This document shows, piece after piece, positions 8,132-17,743 of a stretch of DNA of 64,000 bases. The DNA is taken from positions 3,426,501-3,490,500 of the forward strand of contig NZ_OY781114.1 in the NCBI RefSeq assembly GCF_963676485.1, given 5' to 3'. The notes under the pieces were generated by a model. The model did not search any database. It was given only the letters and a program-made list of their open reading frames with translations, and was not told the origin of the DNA. This stretch comes from an uncultured Cohaesibacter sp. (GTDB lineage Bacteria > Pseudomonadota > Alphaproteobacteria > Rhizobiales > Cohaesibacteraceae). Both the position numbers and the translations under genes were made by a program. Numbering within the stretch: the stretch's first letter is position 1; the number at the start of each line of letters is the position of its first letter.

Positions 8132-9991
8132 ATGGCGTTGTCACAAGCATTGTCGGTCGCTGCGTCCGGGTTGAAGGCTACCAGCCGAGACCTTGAGATC
8201 GTTTCGTCCAATATTACGAATGCCAACACCCCTGGTTACACCAGAAAGGTCACCAACCGTCAGGACATGGTTCTGAACGGGCAGGTGACCAGTGTCATAC
8301 AGACCGACGCCCAGCGCACCCTTGATCTGGTTGCTCAAAAGCAGTTTTGGTCTGAAACCGGCGCGACAAGCTACTCCAAAACCATCAATGACTATCTCAC
8401 ACAGGTCGATGCGATGTTCGGACAACCGGGAGACGGCAACTCTCTCGATTCTCTGGTCAACGCATTTGCCACATCGCTGCAGGCGCTGGAAACCAGCCCT
8501 GATGACGCAACAACGCGGCTTGAAGTGCTCAACAATGCGTCCGTGATGACGCGGGCCATGAATGATGCTTCCGAAAAGCTGCAGGCCTTGCGACAGGATG
8601 CCGAGTTTGCGATCGAAACGGCGGTTCAGGATACAAACGAGATCCTGAAGCATATCGAGAAACTGGACCTCCAGATTCAGGAGCTGTCTCTTTCCTCGGG
8701 CGACTCGGCTGTTGGCCTGATGGATCAGCGCGATGCCTATGTCTCGCAACTGGCCGAGTTGATGCCGGTGCGGGTGACGCAGCGCGAGAATAACTCCATC
8801 CAGATCTCAACGACCAGCGGCATGACGCTGTATGATGTGTCGGCCTCTCAGTTCGAGTTCTCCGCTTATGGCACGGTAGGGCCCTATACCGAGTGGGATC
8901 CCACCGCGACGGATAACCAGCTGGGTACGGTATATCTGAGATCAAACAACAGCGACCTGCATGATGTCACGCTCTCTGGTGGCTTCGGTGGCAGCAAGAT
9001 CGGCGCGCTTCTGGAACTGCGCGATGATATTCTGGTGGAAGCCCAAAACCAGCTTGATAGTCTGGCCGACGGACTGGCGGATGCTTTCGGCAAGTTCGAT
9101 GTCGAGGGCACTGCGGTCACGTCGGGCGCGCAGGAGGGTTTTGATCTTGATTTGACTGATCTGCAGTCTGGCAATGAGTTTACCTTCACCTATCAGGATG
9201 TCGGGACTGGCGAGACCAAGACGCTTACCTTTGTGCGTGTCGATTCTGCGACGTCTCTGCCTTTGGATGATGATGTTACAGTGCGCAATGATGATGCCGT
9301 GGTGGGGATTGATTTCTCCGGCGGAATGGCCAGCGTTGTGGCACAGGTGCAAACGGCGCTTGGTGGGGCCTTCAGCGTAAGCAATCCGGCGGGTAACACG
9401 TTGCAGGTTTTGGATGATGGCGCTGCCAATACGGTTTCCATCCAGTCGTTTGATGCTGAGGCAACCGCTACGGGCCTGCAGCAGAACCCCGGAGCCTTGC
9501 CTTTATTCGTCGATGGCGGCGAAGGGCCGGGTCTTTATACCGGCCGTGTGGATGGTATGGTGCAGCAAACCGGCTTTGCTGGACGTATTACGGTCAATGA
9601 AGCGTTGTTTAATGATCCCACCTTGCTGGTGCAGCATAGCGCCACAACGGGCATTGGCGATCAGACGCGCCCGGCCGCGCTCTATAGCGCGCTAACGGAA
9701 AATGAGCTGGCCTTCTCTTATCAGCAAGGCGGGGCTCCTGTTTCCATGACGGTGGACGAATTTGCCCGTCAGGTGATCTCCTTCCAGTCCCAGCAGGCGG
9801 CTACGGCCCAAACGCGGCACGAAGGGCAGGAGATCGTCATGAATAATGTGATTTCACGCCTCGAAGAGTCCTCAAGCGTGGATGTGGATGAAGAACTGGC
9901 GCGCCTGCTAGAGCTGCAAACAGCCTATTCGGCCAATGCGCGCGTTATGACTGCCGTCAAAGACATGATGGATGCCCTTATGCGGATTTAG
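8132..9991 (+). CDS. flgK: flagellar hook-associated protein FlgK (HAP1)
   Basis: A 619-residue hook-filament junction protein. The N-terminus ALSQALSVAASGLKATSRDLEIVSSNITNANTPGYTRK pattern is diagnostic, with the coiled-coil C-terminus LLELQTAYSANARVMTAVKDMMDAL. The middle third carries a repeated DxDLTDLQSGNEFTF-like segment typical of HAP1 outer domains. A GGAGG ribosome binding site lies shortly before ATG 8132. It follows flgE by 68 bp and precedes flgL by 36 bp, probably one operon. Confidence 0.95.
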   Translation: MALSQALSVAASGLKATSRDLEIVSSNITNANTPGYTRKVTNRQDMVLNGQVTSVIQTDAQRTLDLVAQKQFWSETGATSYSKTINDYLTQVDAMFGQPGDGNSLDSLVNAFATSLQALETSPDDATTRLEVLNNASVMTRAMNDASEKLQALRQDAEFAIETAVQDTNEILKHIEKLDLQIQELSLSSGDSAVGLMDQRDAYVSQLAELMPVRVTQRENNSIQISTTSGMTLYDVSASQFEFSAYGTVGPYTEWDPTATDNQLGTVYLRSNNSDLHDVTLSGGFGGSKIGALLELRDDILVEAQNQLDSLADGLADAFGKFDVEGTAVTSGAQEGFDLDLTDLQSGNEFTFTYQDVGTGETKTLTFVRVDSATSLPLDDDVTVRNDDAVVGIDFSGGMASVVAQVQTALGGAFSVSNPAGNTLQVLDDGAANTVSIQSFDAEATATGLQQNPGALPLFVDGGEGPGLYTGRVDGMVQQTGFAGRITVNEALFNDPTLLVQHSATTGIGDQTRPAALYSALTENELAFSYQQGGAPVSMTVDEFARQVISFQSQQAATAQTRHEGQEIVMNNVISRLEESSSVDVDEELARLLELQTAYSANARVMTAVKDMMDALMRI

Positions 9992-10027
9992 CTGCCAATT
10001 GCAGCGACTGGAAATGGAGCCTGAAAC

Positions 10028-11530
10028 ATGATCGGTACCCTTAATGGATTTTCATCCTCTGTGATGATGAATGTGTTGAGAAACAATTCCAGCCTGATGC
10101 AGGATCTTACCATTCAGCTGAGCACTGGTAAGAAAGCGCAGACCTATGGCGGTTTGGGGCGAGACGCAGGTATGGCGCTTGATTACCGATCGCAGATCAA
10201 CTCTGTTAAGGGCTACCAGAGCAGCATCGAGCAGGCGCAAGTGCAAATCTCGATGATGAATATCGGGCTCGAGCGGATCGTCGAACTGGGGACTGAAGTC
10301 AGTGGCTCGGCCACCGGCACACAATATGACATCACCTCCAATAACAGATCTGTCGCACAGGCAACTTCCGGCACGCTGGTCAGAGAAATGATCGGGATTC
10401 TCAACACCGAAGTGGACGGGGATTTTGTCTTTTCGGGGCGGACAACCGATGTGGAGCCAGCCATCAGCTATGATCGCTTCGTTTATGGATATGGAGGCGA
10501 AGACGGGCTGTTGGCGGTGACGGATGAGCGCATTCGGGCTGATGCCGGGGCGGATGGATTGGGCCGTCTGGATTTGTCTGTTGCCGGGCCGACCATGACA
10601 CTCAGCGAAGAGGCAACTGATTTTGGCTACAAGCTGAGCAATGTGACAAGCACGCTGAGCAATGTGACTGTTACGGGACCAGGTGGTAGTCCTGCCAGTC
10701 TTGACGTAACGGTGACCGGAGTGCCGAATGCCAACCAGCTGATCAGCTTCACCTTTGACATGCCGGATGGATCGACCGAGCGGATCGAGTTGACAGCGGT
10801 GCAGGGAGCAGCCGATGCCGGGGAGGGCGAGTTTTCAATAAACGGAACGCCTGACACGATTGCCGCTTCCATAAAGGATGTGCTGGAATTCCAGATTGGC
10901 AAGAGTGTGACTTCGGCCGGCGAGTCTGCCTCTCGTATTCAGGGCGCAATGGACTTTTTCATGACCTCAGGCGGTGGGGAGCCGAAGCGGGTTGTTGGTA
11001 CTCCTGAGACAGCCACAACACTGGATACGGCTACCGCTGCGGGCAAACCGACCGTGAGCTGGTATGTGGGGGATAATGATGCGCAGGTGGCATCACGCGA
11101 TACCGCCAAGGTGCAGATTGATAACAGACTTGATGTTTCCTATGGCGCACGGGCCAATGAAGACAGCTTTGCGCGGCAGTTGGCTTATATGGCCGCCTTT
11201 TCATTGCCGACCTATGATCAGAATAGCAGCGTTGATGAGGAGCGGTATACCACCTTTGCCGACGCAATTTCGTCGGGGCTGTCCAGCGTGCATCAAGGGG
11301 ATGTTGTCAAGACGACACTGACAGAGATCGGTGTGGCCAGTAAGGTCATGGCGGATGCAAAGTCTCGTCATTATACGAGTTTGAGCATGCTGCAGACGGC
11401 CCTGACGGAAAAAGAGGGTATCAATGATGAAGAGGTGGCGGCCAAGATTATGACCATTCGCACGACGATTGAATCATCCTATCAGGCCGCTTCCATGATG
11501 TATAACCTGTCTCTGACCAAGTTCATCTAG
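10028..11530 (+). CDS. flgL: flagellar hook-associated protein FlgL-like (HAP3)
   Basis: A 500-residue flagellin-family protein. The N-terminus resembles flagellin D0/D1 (NSSLMQDLTIQLSTGKKAQTYGGLG, then a heptad-rich stretch to residue 100) and GDFVFSGRTTDVEPAI near residue 135 is the hook-junction signature that separates HAP3 from filament flagellin. The C-terminus (IRTTIESSYQAASMMYNLSLTKFI) is the export and assembly end. At 500 residues it is longer than typical FlgL (about 300-350), as is usual in Hyphomicrobiales. It is last in the operon, followed by a strong terminator. Confidence 0.92.
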   Translation: MIGTLNGFSSSVMMNVLRNNSSLMQDLTIQLSTGKKAQTYGGLGRDAGMALDYRSQINSVKGYQSSIEQAQVQISMMNIGLERIVELGTEVSGSATGTQYDITSNNRSVAQATSGTLVREMIGILNTEVDGDFVFSGRTTDVEPAISYDRFVYGYGGEDGLLAVTDERIRADAGADGLGRLDLSVAGPTMTLSEEATDFGYKLSNVTSTLSNVTVTGPGGSPASLDVTVTGVPNANQLISFTFDMPDGSTERIELTAVQGAADAGEGEFSINGTPDTIAASIKDVLEFQIGKSVTSAGESASRIQGAMDFFMTSGGGEPKRVVGTPETATTLDTATAAGKPTVSWYVGDNDAQVASRDTAKVQIDNRLDVSYGARANEDSFARQLAYMAAFSLPTYDQNSSVDEERYTTFADAISSGLSSVHQGDVVKTTLTEIGVASKVMADAKSRHYTSLSMLQTALTEKEGINDEEVAAKIMTIRTTIESSYQAASMMYNLSLTKFI

Positions 11531-11569
11531 GCCTTTCAAGTCGACAAACGGCTTTGCCTGTTAACCCTG

Positions 11570-11612
11570 AAATGCAAAAAGCAGCCCTGGAGGCTGCTTT
11601 TTGCATTTTGCG
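11570..11612 (+). terminator. terminator after flgL
   Basis: A perfect 17-bp inverted repeat (11570-11586 with 11592-11608) with a five-base loop. The descending arm is T-rich, and the ascending arm contains an A-run, so the hairpin can end transcription from both directions. Confidence 0.88.
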
Positions 11613-11727
11613 ATAGTGGCCTTGCAACTTTAAACAGCCTCAAAAAAAACAAAGCGCCGAACCGAAATGGAACGACGCTTGTCTGTTTTTTCGTGACAGG
11701 ATCCTGTCGAAGTGCGCGTGTCAGGCT

Positions 11728-12096
11728 CTAGCCGTCCGCGCGAAGTCCTTCAGCGATATTGCGATTGATGTTGATGAGGCTATCAACGGTCGCTGACTTG
11801 GGATCGGACAAGATGCGCAGGGTGTGATTGAATGTAAAAATGCCAAGATTGACCAGGTTCTGTCGCAATTCTTTAGGCATTTCATGGTCTTCGCTCATGA
11901 GCTCGCCTACAAAAAGGGTCCAGATCTTGCGGTTGAATGTCAGGGCTTCATCCAGTTGAGCGCGTGTGCTGTCGTCAGATTTTGTTTTCTGCAACTTCGC
12001 GGCAGCTTTGATCAACAAAGCCGCTTCACGTTCTCTGGGAGAGCCTGCATGAGAGCTTGCATCCTGATAAGCTCTAGCCGCTGAATGGTTGTACAT
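11728..12096 (-). CDS. flaF: flagellar biosynthesis regulator FlaF
   Basis: A 122-residue protein that matches FlaF (AYQDASSHAGSPREREAALL near the start, then FNRKIWTLFVGELMS and LVNLGIFTFNHTL). In Caulobacter FlaF is required for flagellin secretion or translation and acts with FlbT. Here its start lies inside the 3' end of flbT (overlap about 20 bp), so flbT-flaF is a coupled pair. It lies downstream of both flagellin genes in the same orientation. Confidence 0.93.
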   Translation of the reverse strand: MYNHSAARAYQDASSHAGSPREREAALLIKAAAKLQKTKSDDSTRAQLDEALTFNRKIWTLFVGELMSEDHEMPKELRQNLVNLGIFTFNHTLRILSDPKSATVDSLININRNIAEGLRADG

Positions 12097-12472
12097 CCCG
12101 AAGTAACTCCTCTTCGTATTTGATGAGAGCTTTTGCTTCTTTTAATGCAGGATAAAAGGAATTAGTTAAAATTTTGTTATTTATGCTGTCGACTATCGTT
12201 AATGCACTGGGCGCTGCTTGTAAAAAATCATTTACCAAAGTGAAGTACATGTCCTTATGCTCAGCTATATCTTGCGAAAGATACATAAGTTGTATGCATA
12301 GATATATTCTTTTTGAAGGACTATTTGCTGTTTCGGATGTCAGGATGTCTTTTTCACGTAATATTGGCGCCTGTCCGTCAACAAAAAAGCGCGCGCGGTG
12401 ATCTCCATTGGTAATGACACTATTTCCGATAATAATACGCTCACCTGGGCGCAGTTCTATTTTAAGAGACAT
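12074..12472 (-). CDS. flbT: flagellin translation regulator FlbT
   Basis: A 132-residue post-transcriptional regulator. The start MSLKIELRPGERIIIGNSVI and the QLMYLSQDIAEHKDMYFTL segment are characteristic. In Caulobacter FlbT binds the 5' leader of flagellin mRNA and destabilises it until the hook is finished. I chose ATG 12472, which has AGAGGA six bases upstream; an extension to 12490 is possible but has no ribosome binding site. Its expected targets, two flagellin genes, lie directly upstream. Confidence 0.93.
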   Translation of the reverse strand: MSLKIELRPGERIIIGNSVITNGDHRARFFVDGQAPILREKDILTSETANSPSKRIYLCIQLMYLSQDIAEHKDMYFTLVNDFLQAAPSALTIVDSINNKILTNSFYPALKEAKALIKYEEELLRDVQPFSG

Positions 12473-12681
12473 CTTGTTTCCTCTATTCACACAAGTGAAT
12501 GTCTGCGTCTATTCGTAATTTTTGACAAGGTCAATAATAGCCGTGTTGTATTAAGAAACCACTCCGAGAAAAACGTTTGAAATTTCTCGCGGCGGAAAAA
12601 CCCAACTATAAGCTAATGCTGTAATTTATTTCGATTGTCTTGAAAAGATCAAATAGAAGAAAAGACGTTTTCCATAAAACA

Positions 12682-12712
12682 AAGAAAGGCGGAGTATTTC
12701 CCCGCCTTTCTT
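12682..12712 (-). terminator. terminator of first flagellin gene
   Basis: An 11-bp inverted repeat (12682-12692 with 12702-12712) 20 bp past the flagellin stop on the reverse strand, followed on that strand by a T-rich stretch. Confidence 0.75.
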
Positions 12713-12731
12713 GTGTGTCTTTTGAAGCAGA

Positions 12732-14138
12732 TTAAGCCCGCAGGAAGCTTGTAACTGCCTGGTCGGCCTGCGACGCCAGAGACAAAGCGGTGGTGGACAG
12801 AGTCTGACGAGTCTGCAGGGCCAACATATTGGCTCCTTCCTCGTTGGAGTCTGCCAGGACCAGATTGTCTGCGCCGGTCTGCAGGGTATTGATCATTTCC
12901 TTGGTGTAGTCCTTGCGGATCTGCACGGTGGAAAGGTTGGAACCGAAGGTTGATGCCTGTTTGCGCAGGGTGATCAGTGCGTCGGACAAAGCATCAAGCT
13001 TGAGATTCGACTCATCGGTGTCGAGCGTGGTTGCATCAGTCAGAGCAAGCCCGGAAGAGGTCAGATCAGAGGAAGAAATGGTCAGTTCTGATTTGGTCTC
13101 ATCACGTTTTTCGTTGAATGACACAGTCAGGTTATTGCTCGACCCATCGATCAGGTTGATGCCGTTGTAGCTGGAATCTCGCGCAAGTTCATCGATTTGA
13201 TCCATAATGTCGTTATACTGATCAACCAGTTCAGTATTGGAAGCGTCCTGCGTATCAGCGTAGTTCGTGATCGTCAGAACGTCGTTTGTGGCTGCGGCTG
13301 CACCGGTGAAGGTTGCATCGGTACCACCTGCATCCGTTTGGGTTAAGGGGCCAGCACCATCCGGGTCAATGGAGGCGAATGTACCAAAGCCAAGGCCTGC
13401 CCAAACGGAGGTATCCTGAGCACCTGCGGAATCCGCAGCGCCATCATCATGGGAGATCGTCAGGCTCAGCTCGGCGTTGCCGTTGGCGCTGATATCCAAA
13501 CGACCGTCTTCAGTGATCTTGGCAGTTGCAACGCCGGAAGCGTTGATGTCGTCAACCAGGTCTTTGACGGTGTAGGCCTGAGAACCAGTGGTGTCGAGGT
13601 CACCATCGGTGAGGCTTTCTCCCGTATTGGAGAAATGCTCGATCAGGTCGAAGGTCTTGGTTACGCCGGAAGCAGATTTGGATTCGATCGTGAAGTTGGT
13701 GCCGGCAGCAAAGCCGATATTTGCACTATTGAGGGCAACCCCTTCAGCGCGTTCTTTGGCAGTGGATTCAGATGCGCCCGAGGTATTTATGCTACGGTTG
13801 CCCTGAATGTTGGTGCCAGTGTTGGAATTGTTGTTTGATTGAGCCTGACGAACGGTTGCCTGTGCACTTTCTACCAGATCGGTAATCGCGGAGATACCAT
13901 TGTCAGCAGCTTCGATCGTTTTGATCGAGTTGGAAATGCCGTCCAGCAGATTGCTAAGGTCGTTGGCGCGAGCGCCGAGGCTTTCAGAGGTAAAGAAGTT
14001 GGTTGGGTTGTCCAACGCGGAGTTGACTTTTTTACCGGTTGCCAGGCGATTTTGTGTTGTTGACATCATGTCCGCGGTTTTTTGCAGGGACAGAAGGTTC
14101 GAACGCACGCCGGCTGAGAGAGTGATATCCGAAGACAT
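12732..14138 (-). CDS. flagellin (copy 1)
   Basis: A 468-residue filament subunit. The N-terminal D0/D1 motif is DITLSAGVRSNLLSLQ with RLATGKKVNSALDNPTNFF; the C-terminal end is LALQTRQTLSTTALSLASQ. I start at ATG 14138, which has AAAGG seven bases upstream; a GTG at 14162 is in frame but lacks a ribosome binding site. It is paralogous to the flagellin at 14423-15814. Remarkably, the middle 160 residues are almost identical between the two while both ends differ more (see findings). Ser/Thr-rich surface domains make it a likely glycosylation target. No sigma-54 promoter was found upstream. Confidence 0.95.
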   Translation of the reverse strand: MSSDITLSAGVRSNLLSLQKTADMMSTTQNRLATGKKVNSALDNPTNFFTSESLGARANDLSNLLDGISNSIKTIEAADNGISAITDLVESAQATVRQAQSNNNSNTGTNIQGNRSINTSGASESTAKERAEGVALNSANIGFAAGTNFTIESKSASGVTKTFDLIEHFSNTGESLTDGDLDTTGSQAYTVKDLVDDINASGVATAKITEDGRLDISANGNAELSLTISHDDGAADSAGAQDTSVWAGLGFGTFASIDPDGAGPLTQTDAGGTDATFTGAAAATNDVLTITNYADTQDASNTELVDQYNDIMDQIDELARDSSYNGINLIDGSSNNLTVSFNEKRDETKSELTISSSDLTSSGLALTDATTLDTDESNLKLDALSDALITLRKQASTFGSNLSTVQIRKDYTKEMINTLQTGADNLVLADSNEEGANMLALQTRQTLSTTALSLASQADQAVTSFLRA

Positions 14139-14370
14139 TGGGTTACCTTTCTGGGTACTCACACACAGATATTGTTTATAGAGCCTCCTTCTGAGGCTTA
14201 ATCAGATGTTCGCGCTTAAACACTAATTTAAGGTTAACCGGACCTTTCCTATTAACCTAAACAAAGTGTTTCATTTCTATCTGTACAAAATGACGGGGTT
14301 TCTGTTTCGGGGCAGAAGTCTGGAAATGATTGGAAATTTAAATTTGTCTTAATGACGCAGGAAAAAGGTT

Positions 14371-14399
14371 AAAAAAAACGGGGCCAGTTGGCCCCGTTT
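14371..14399 (-). terminator. terminator of second flagellin gene
   Basis: A perfect 7-bp GC stem extended by A/T pairs (14379-14385 with 14390-14396, four-base loop), followed on the reverse strand by eight T residues (complement of 14371-14378). It lies about 25 bp past the stop of the flagellin that starts at 15814. Confidence 0.92.
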
Positions 14400-14422
14400 C
14401 GCGTCGGTATCGTGCTTTGAGA

Positions 14423-15814
14423 TTAGCGCAGGAAGCTGAGAACTGCCTGGTCGGCCTGCGATGCAAGAGACAGAGCCGTGGTCGACAGAGACTGACGGGT
14501 CTGCAGTGCGAGCATGTTTGCACCTTCCTCGTTGGTATCAGCAAGAACCAGATCATCCGCACCTGTCTGCAGCGTATTGATCATGTCTTTGGTGAATTCC
14601 TCGCGGATCGTCACCGTGTTCAGCTGAGAACCAAAGCTGGAGGCCTGTGTCCGCAGCGTAGAAAGGGCTTCAGACAAAGCGTCGAGCTGATTGTTCGAGT
14701 CTTCCGTGTTCAACGAGGTTGCGTCAGCCAAGCCGAGGCCGGCAGAGCTCAGGTCCGCGGACTCGATGGTCAGTTCGGACTTGGTATCATCACGTTTTTC
14801 GTTGAAGGCAACAGTCAGATCACTGCCTGTTCCGTTGATCAGGTTGATACCATTGAAGCTGGAGTCACGAGCGAGTTCATCGATCTGATCCATGATATCA
14901 TTAAACTGTGAAACCAGCTCGGTATTGGAAGCATCCTGTGTACCAGCATAGTTCTTGATCGTCAGAACGTCGTTTGTGGCCGCTGCCGCGCCGGCGAAGG
15001 TTGCGTCGGTGTCACCTGGATCGGTGGCGCCATCGCTAGCCGGGTCGATGTCTGCGAAGGTACCAAAACCAAGGCCTGCCCAAACCGAAGTATCCTGAGC
15101 ACCTGCGGAATCCGCTGCGCCATCATCATGGGAAATGGTCAGGGTCAGCTCGGCGTTGCCGTTGGCACTGATATCAAGACGACCGTCTTCTGTGATCTTG
15201 GCGGTCGCAACGCCAGAAGCGTTGATGTCGTCGACCAGATCTTTGACGGTGTAGGCCTGAGAACCAGTGGTGTCGAGGTCGCCGTCAGTGAGGCTTTCAC
15301 CAGTGTTGGAGAAATGCTCAATCAGGTCGAAGGTCTTGGTTACACCAGATTCGGACTTGGATTCGACGGTGAAGTTGGTGCCTGCAGCAAAGCCGATATT
15401 TGCGCTGTTGAGGGCGATGCCTTCTGCGCGTTCTTTGGCCGTTGATTCAGATGCACCAGAGGTGTTGATGCCTGCTGTGCCCTGAATGCTTGTGCCGGTG
15501 TTGGAGGCGTTGGCTGCAAGAGCCTGGTTCACCGTGGACTGCGCACTTTCAACCAGATCGGTAATCGCAGAAATACCGTTGTCGGCAGCTTCGAGAACCT
15601 TGGTGGCGTTCCCGATGGAGTCCATCAGGTTGTTCAGCTCGTTTGCGCGGCTGTTCAAGTTTGCCGAAGTGAAGAAGTTGGTTGGATTGTCAAGCGCGGA
15701 GTTGACTTTTTTACCCGTTGCCAGACGCCCTTGGGTGGTCTGCATCATTTCTGCGGTGTTCTGCAGGGAAAGCAGGTTCGAGCGTACGCCGGCGGATAGA
15801 GTGATATCGGACAT
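14423..15814 (-). CDS. flagellin (copy 2)
   Basis: A 463-residue flagellin with the same architecture as copy 1 (MSDITLSAGVRSNLLSLQ start, RLATGKKVNSALDNPTNFF, C-terminal LALQTRQSLSTTALSLAS). The start at 15814 aligns with copy 1; an ATG at 15823 is in frame but only two bases from the AAAGG. It has its own terminator and a roughly 500-bp upstream gap, so the two copies are probably separately transcribed. Direct tandem order and shared middle domain show they arose by duplication. Confidence 0.95.
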   Translation of the reverse strand: MSDITLSAGVRSNLLSLQNTAEMMQTTQGRLATGKKVNSALDNPTNFFTSANLNSRANELNNLMDSIGNATKVLEAADNGISAITDLVESAQSTVNQALAANASNTGTSIQGTAGINTSGASESTAKERAEGIALNSANIGFAAGTNFTVESKSESGVTKTFDLIEHFSNTGESLTDGDLDTTGSQAYTVKDLVDDINASGVATAKITEDGRLDISANGNAELTLTISHDDGAADSAGAQDTSVWAGLGFGTFADIDPASDGATDPGDTDATFAGAAAATNDVLTIKNYAGTQDASNTELVSQFNDIMDQIDELARDSSFNGINLINGTGSDLTVAFNEKRDDTKSELTIESADLSSAGLGLADATSLNTEDSNNQLDALSEALSTLRTQASSFGSQLNTVTIREEFTKDMINTLQTGADDLVLADTNEEGANMLALQTRQSLSTTALSLASQADQAVLSFLR

Positions 15815-16330
15815 TTTATCCATAACCTTTCTGGTTAGTACTCGTCAGCCCTTCGTGGGCTTTGTCCTTCTTGGACAGCGACCGTTCGTGGTCACCTGCA
15901 GATTGCGCGTCAAACCAGAATCATTTGTAAAAATAGTTGGTTAACGGAAAGCAAGGTTAATAGAGAGTAAGTTTTTCTGTCCTATGGTTACCAAAATATG
16001 GATAGGTAGAATTGACAGGTGGGAATCTCTTTGCAAACAATCGGCTAGAGATTTTGCAGATGTATCAAATTAGGAAATTTGGTGTTTCTCGTAAAAAGCG
16101 GGATGAGGAAAACCGGCACCTTTGGCGCTCGAGTCTTTCGAATGCACAGAGAAAATTTTTAAAAGTTATGGTCGGCTGGTAATATTTGAAGATAAGTCCG
16201 CACCGAAACTGGGGCGCGAACGCGGCCCCGAGCGAGCTTGCAAGAGGGAAAGTGGGCGGGAATGGCGCGAAAATTGAGCCGCATCATTCCTTGTTTGAAA
16301 GGGCTCCATAGGAGCGGACTTCCTGCAAGG
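15815..16330. other. flagellin upstream region
   Basis: About 515 bp without a gene. It should carry the promoter and FlbT-responsive leader of flagellin copy 2. GTTAA-type half sites occur at 15950-15960, but neither an exact CtrA box nor a correctly spaced sigma-54 promoter is visible. The remainder (16020-16330) shows nothing I can assign. Confidence 0.5.
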
Positions 16331-17416
16331 CTAGAGATTGAGAAAATTCGCTTCGCCCAGATTCAAAATGGTTTGCCAGGTTTCATCGGTTATAACAGGT
16401 TGATTTCCGCTCAAGGCACGTTCGCTTGCGGCTTGAACTCTGCCCTGCCAATCCGGTTCGGTTGGTGCAATAGGGGGCTCAAGCCCGAGCATTGAGCAGA
16501 TGCCCTCTATCTTTGGCGTGTTCGAAGGAAGGCATACGACAGGGGTTTGTAAGCTTGCAGCCGCAATCGTATGGTGAAATCTTGCCGAAACCAGCAGGCT
16601 TGCGGAGCTGATCCCGTCTATCCACTCGTCCATATCACTTGCGTTCAGCAATTCCAGTTGAGGAAGCGCGCTTTTCATTTGTTCAAAATGCTTCAGGTCC
16701 TCTGGGGCCGGATTGTTCTTGGCGCCGGCAAGATATATGGCTTTTCTGTCGCCCTCGAGGAGAGGGTGAAGCGCAGCCACCAATTGTTTGGCCATTATAT
16801 TGTTGAGTGAGACCCCGCCTGCCAATATGATCGGGCCATCGTGGCTGACTGATCGCTTATAGCCGTTGCGCGCGATAAAACGGGGCAGGCAGTCAAAGCT
16901 TTGAACCGCATTTACGCCCAAACGCTTCAAGATCTGGGTCGAGTGTATTTCACGGCTTGCAACCAGATCCAGGTGCTTGAGGATTTCACCGTAAAACTGG
17001 TCAACTTTTTCTGAGGGCTCAAGGTTGCCGCTCGGATAAGCTGAATGATTGATAAGGGCGACGGTCTTGTTTGCGTATTTTTTTGCGAAATACATCAGAT
17101 AGAGGAGTTGCCAAGGGCCCAGAGCGTGCTCGTGCATTGTACCCTCGCCATTGCAGAGTACGAGATCGGCTTGTGTGATGGCCCGCACAATCGGCATATT
17201 GGCTGTAGTAAAGCGTTTGGCGATCGAACTGCTGTCAAAGTCACTTATTTGTTGCGGCAACTCGGGAAGGGGGGTGTGTGTTTGCTCGACCGGGAGATAA
17301 TTGACGTAGTAACCACGCTCCACAAGGGTATTATAAATCTCGATTGACGTGCCAAAACAGCCCCAGTGATATGAGTTGGCGGTGAAATTGAGTATTAAGC
17401 AGTTTTTTCGGAGCAA
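16331..17416 (-). CDS. polysaccharide pyruvyl transferase family protein
   Basis: A 361-residue protein of the PS_pyruv_trans type. Key stretches are LVLCNGEGTMHEH near residue 87, FDCLPRFIA near residue 187 and SARFHHTIAAASLQTPVVCLPS near residue 300, which matches the conserved S-x-R-x-H signature. Family members add pyruvate to sugars on exopolysaccharides or S-layer glycans. Its place between the flagellins and a TPR-GT41 protein suggests, as inference, a role in modifying a flagellin or surface glycan. It is divergently arranged from the TPR protein at 17744. Confidence 0.8.
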   Translation of the reverse strand: MLRKNCLILNFTANSYHWGCFGTSIEIYNTLVERGYYVNYLPVEQTHTPLPELPQQISDFDSSSIAKRFTTANMPIVRAITQADLVLCNGEGTMHEHALGPWQLLYLMYFAKKYANKTVALINHSAYPSGNLEPSEKVDQFYGEILKHLDLVASREIHSTQILKRLGVNAVQSFDCLPRFIARNGYKRSVSHDGPIILAGGVSLNNIMAKQLVAALHPLLEGDRKAIYLAGAKNNPAPEDLKHFEQMKSALPQLELLNASDMDEWIDGISSASLLVSARFHHTIAAASLQTPVVCLPSNTPKIEGICSMLGLEPPIAPTEPDWQGRVQAASERALSGNQPVITDETWQTILNLGEANFLNL

Positions 17417-17743
17417 GGTCGCCTCCGCTGTGTGTGGCTATTCTAGCTGCAGCCATGTTACGCTGTTTCCGAATATTCTGACTTCTAAAATTCTAAACTC
17501 CAGAATCAATTATACCCTGATTTACTGGACGATACAGCCCGCATTCTCCATTCTGGGGAAGCGGGGATGGTCGGTTTACTGGATCGCTCGGGCATGTTCG
17601 TATCAGACACATGTTCCGGCGCCTTATGTTCATCCATTTCGTCTGATGGCCTACACCCGAGATGCTTGACAGCCCGTGCTTGTCTGCTTCATTCTTTTTT
17701 CACTTTCCAATTTTTCTACCTGTTTGGACTGCGCTCTGGCTTC
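17417..17743. other. divergent promoter gap
   Basis: About 325 bp between two divergent glyco-type genes. It must hold both promoters. The open frame of the forward gene runs back to 17567, but the segment lacks coding character and has stop-like composition (Cys/Phe-rich translation), so I treat it as leader. No operator is recognised. Confidence 0.4.

Noticed and set aside
13449-13838. open frame antisense to flagellin copy 1 (and the similar one at 15128-15445)
   Set aside because: They mirror the conserved middle of the flagellins and exist in both copies only because the coding strand is conserved.
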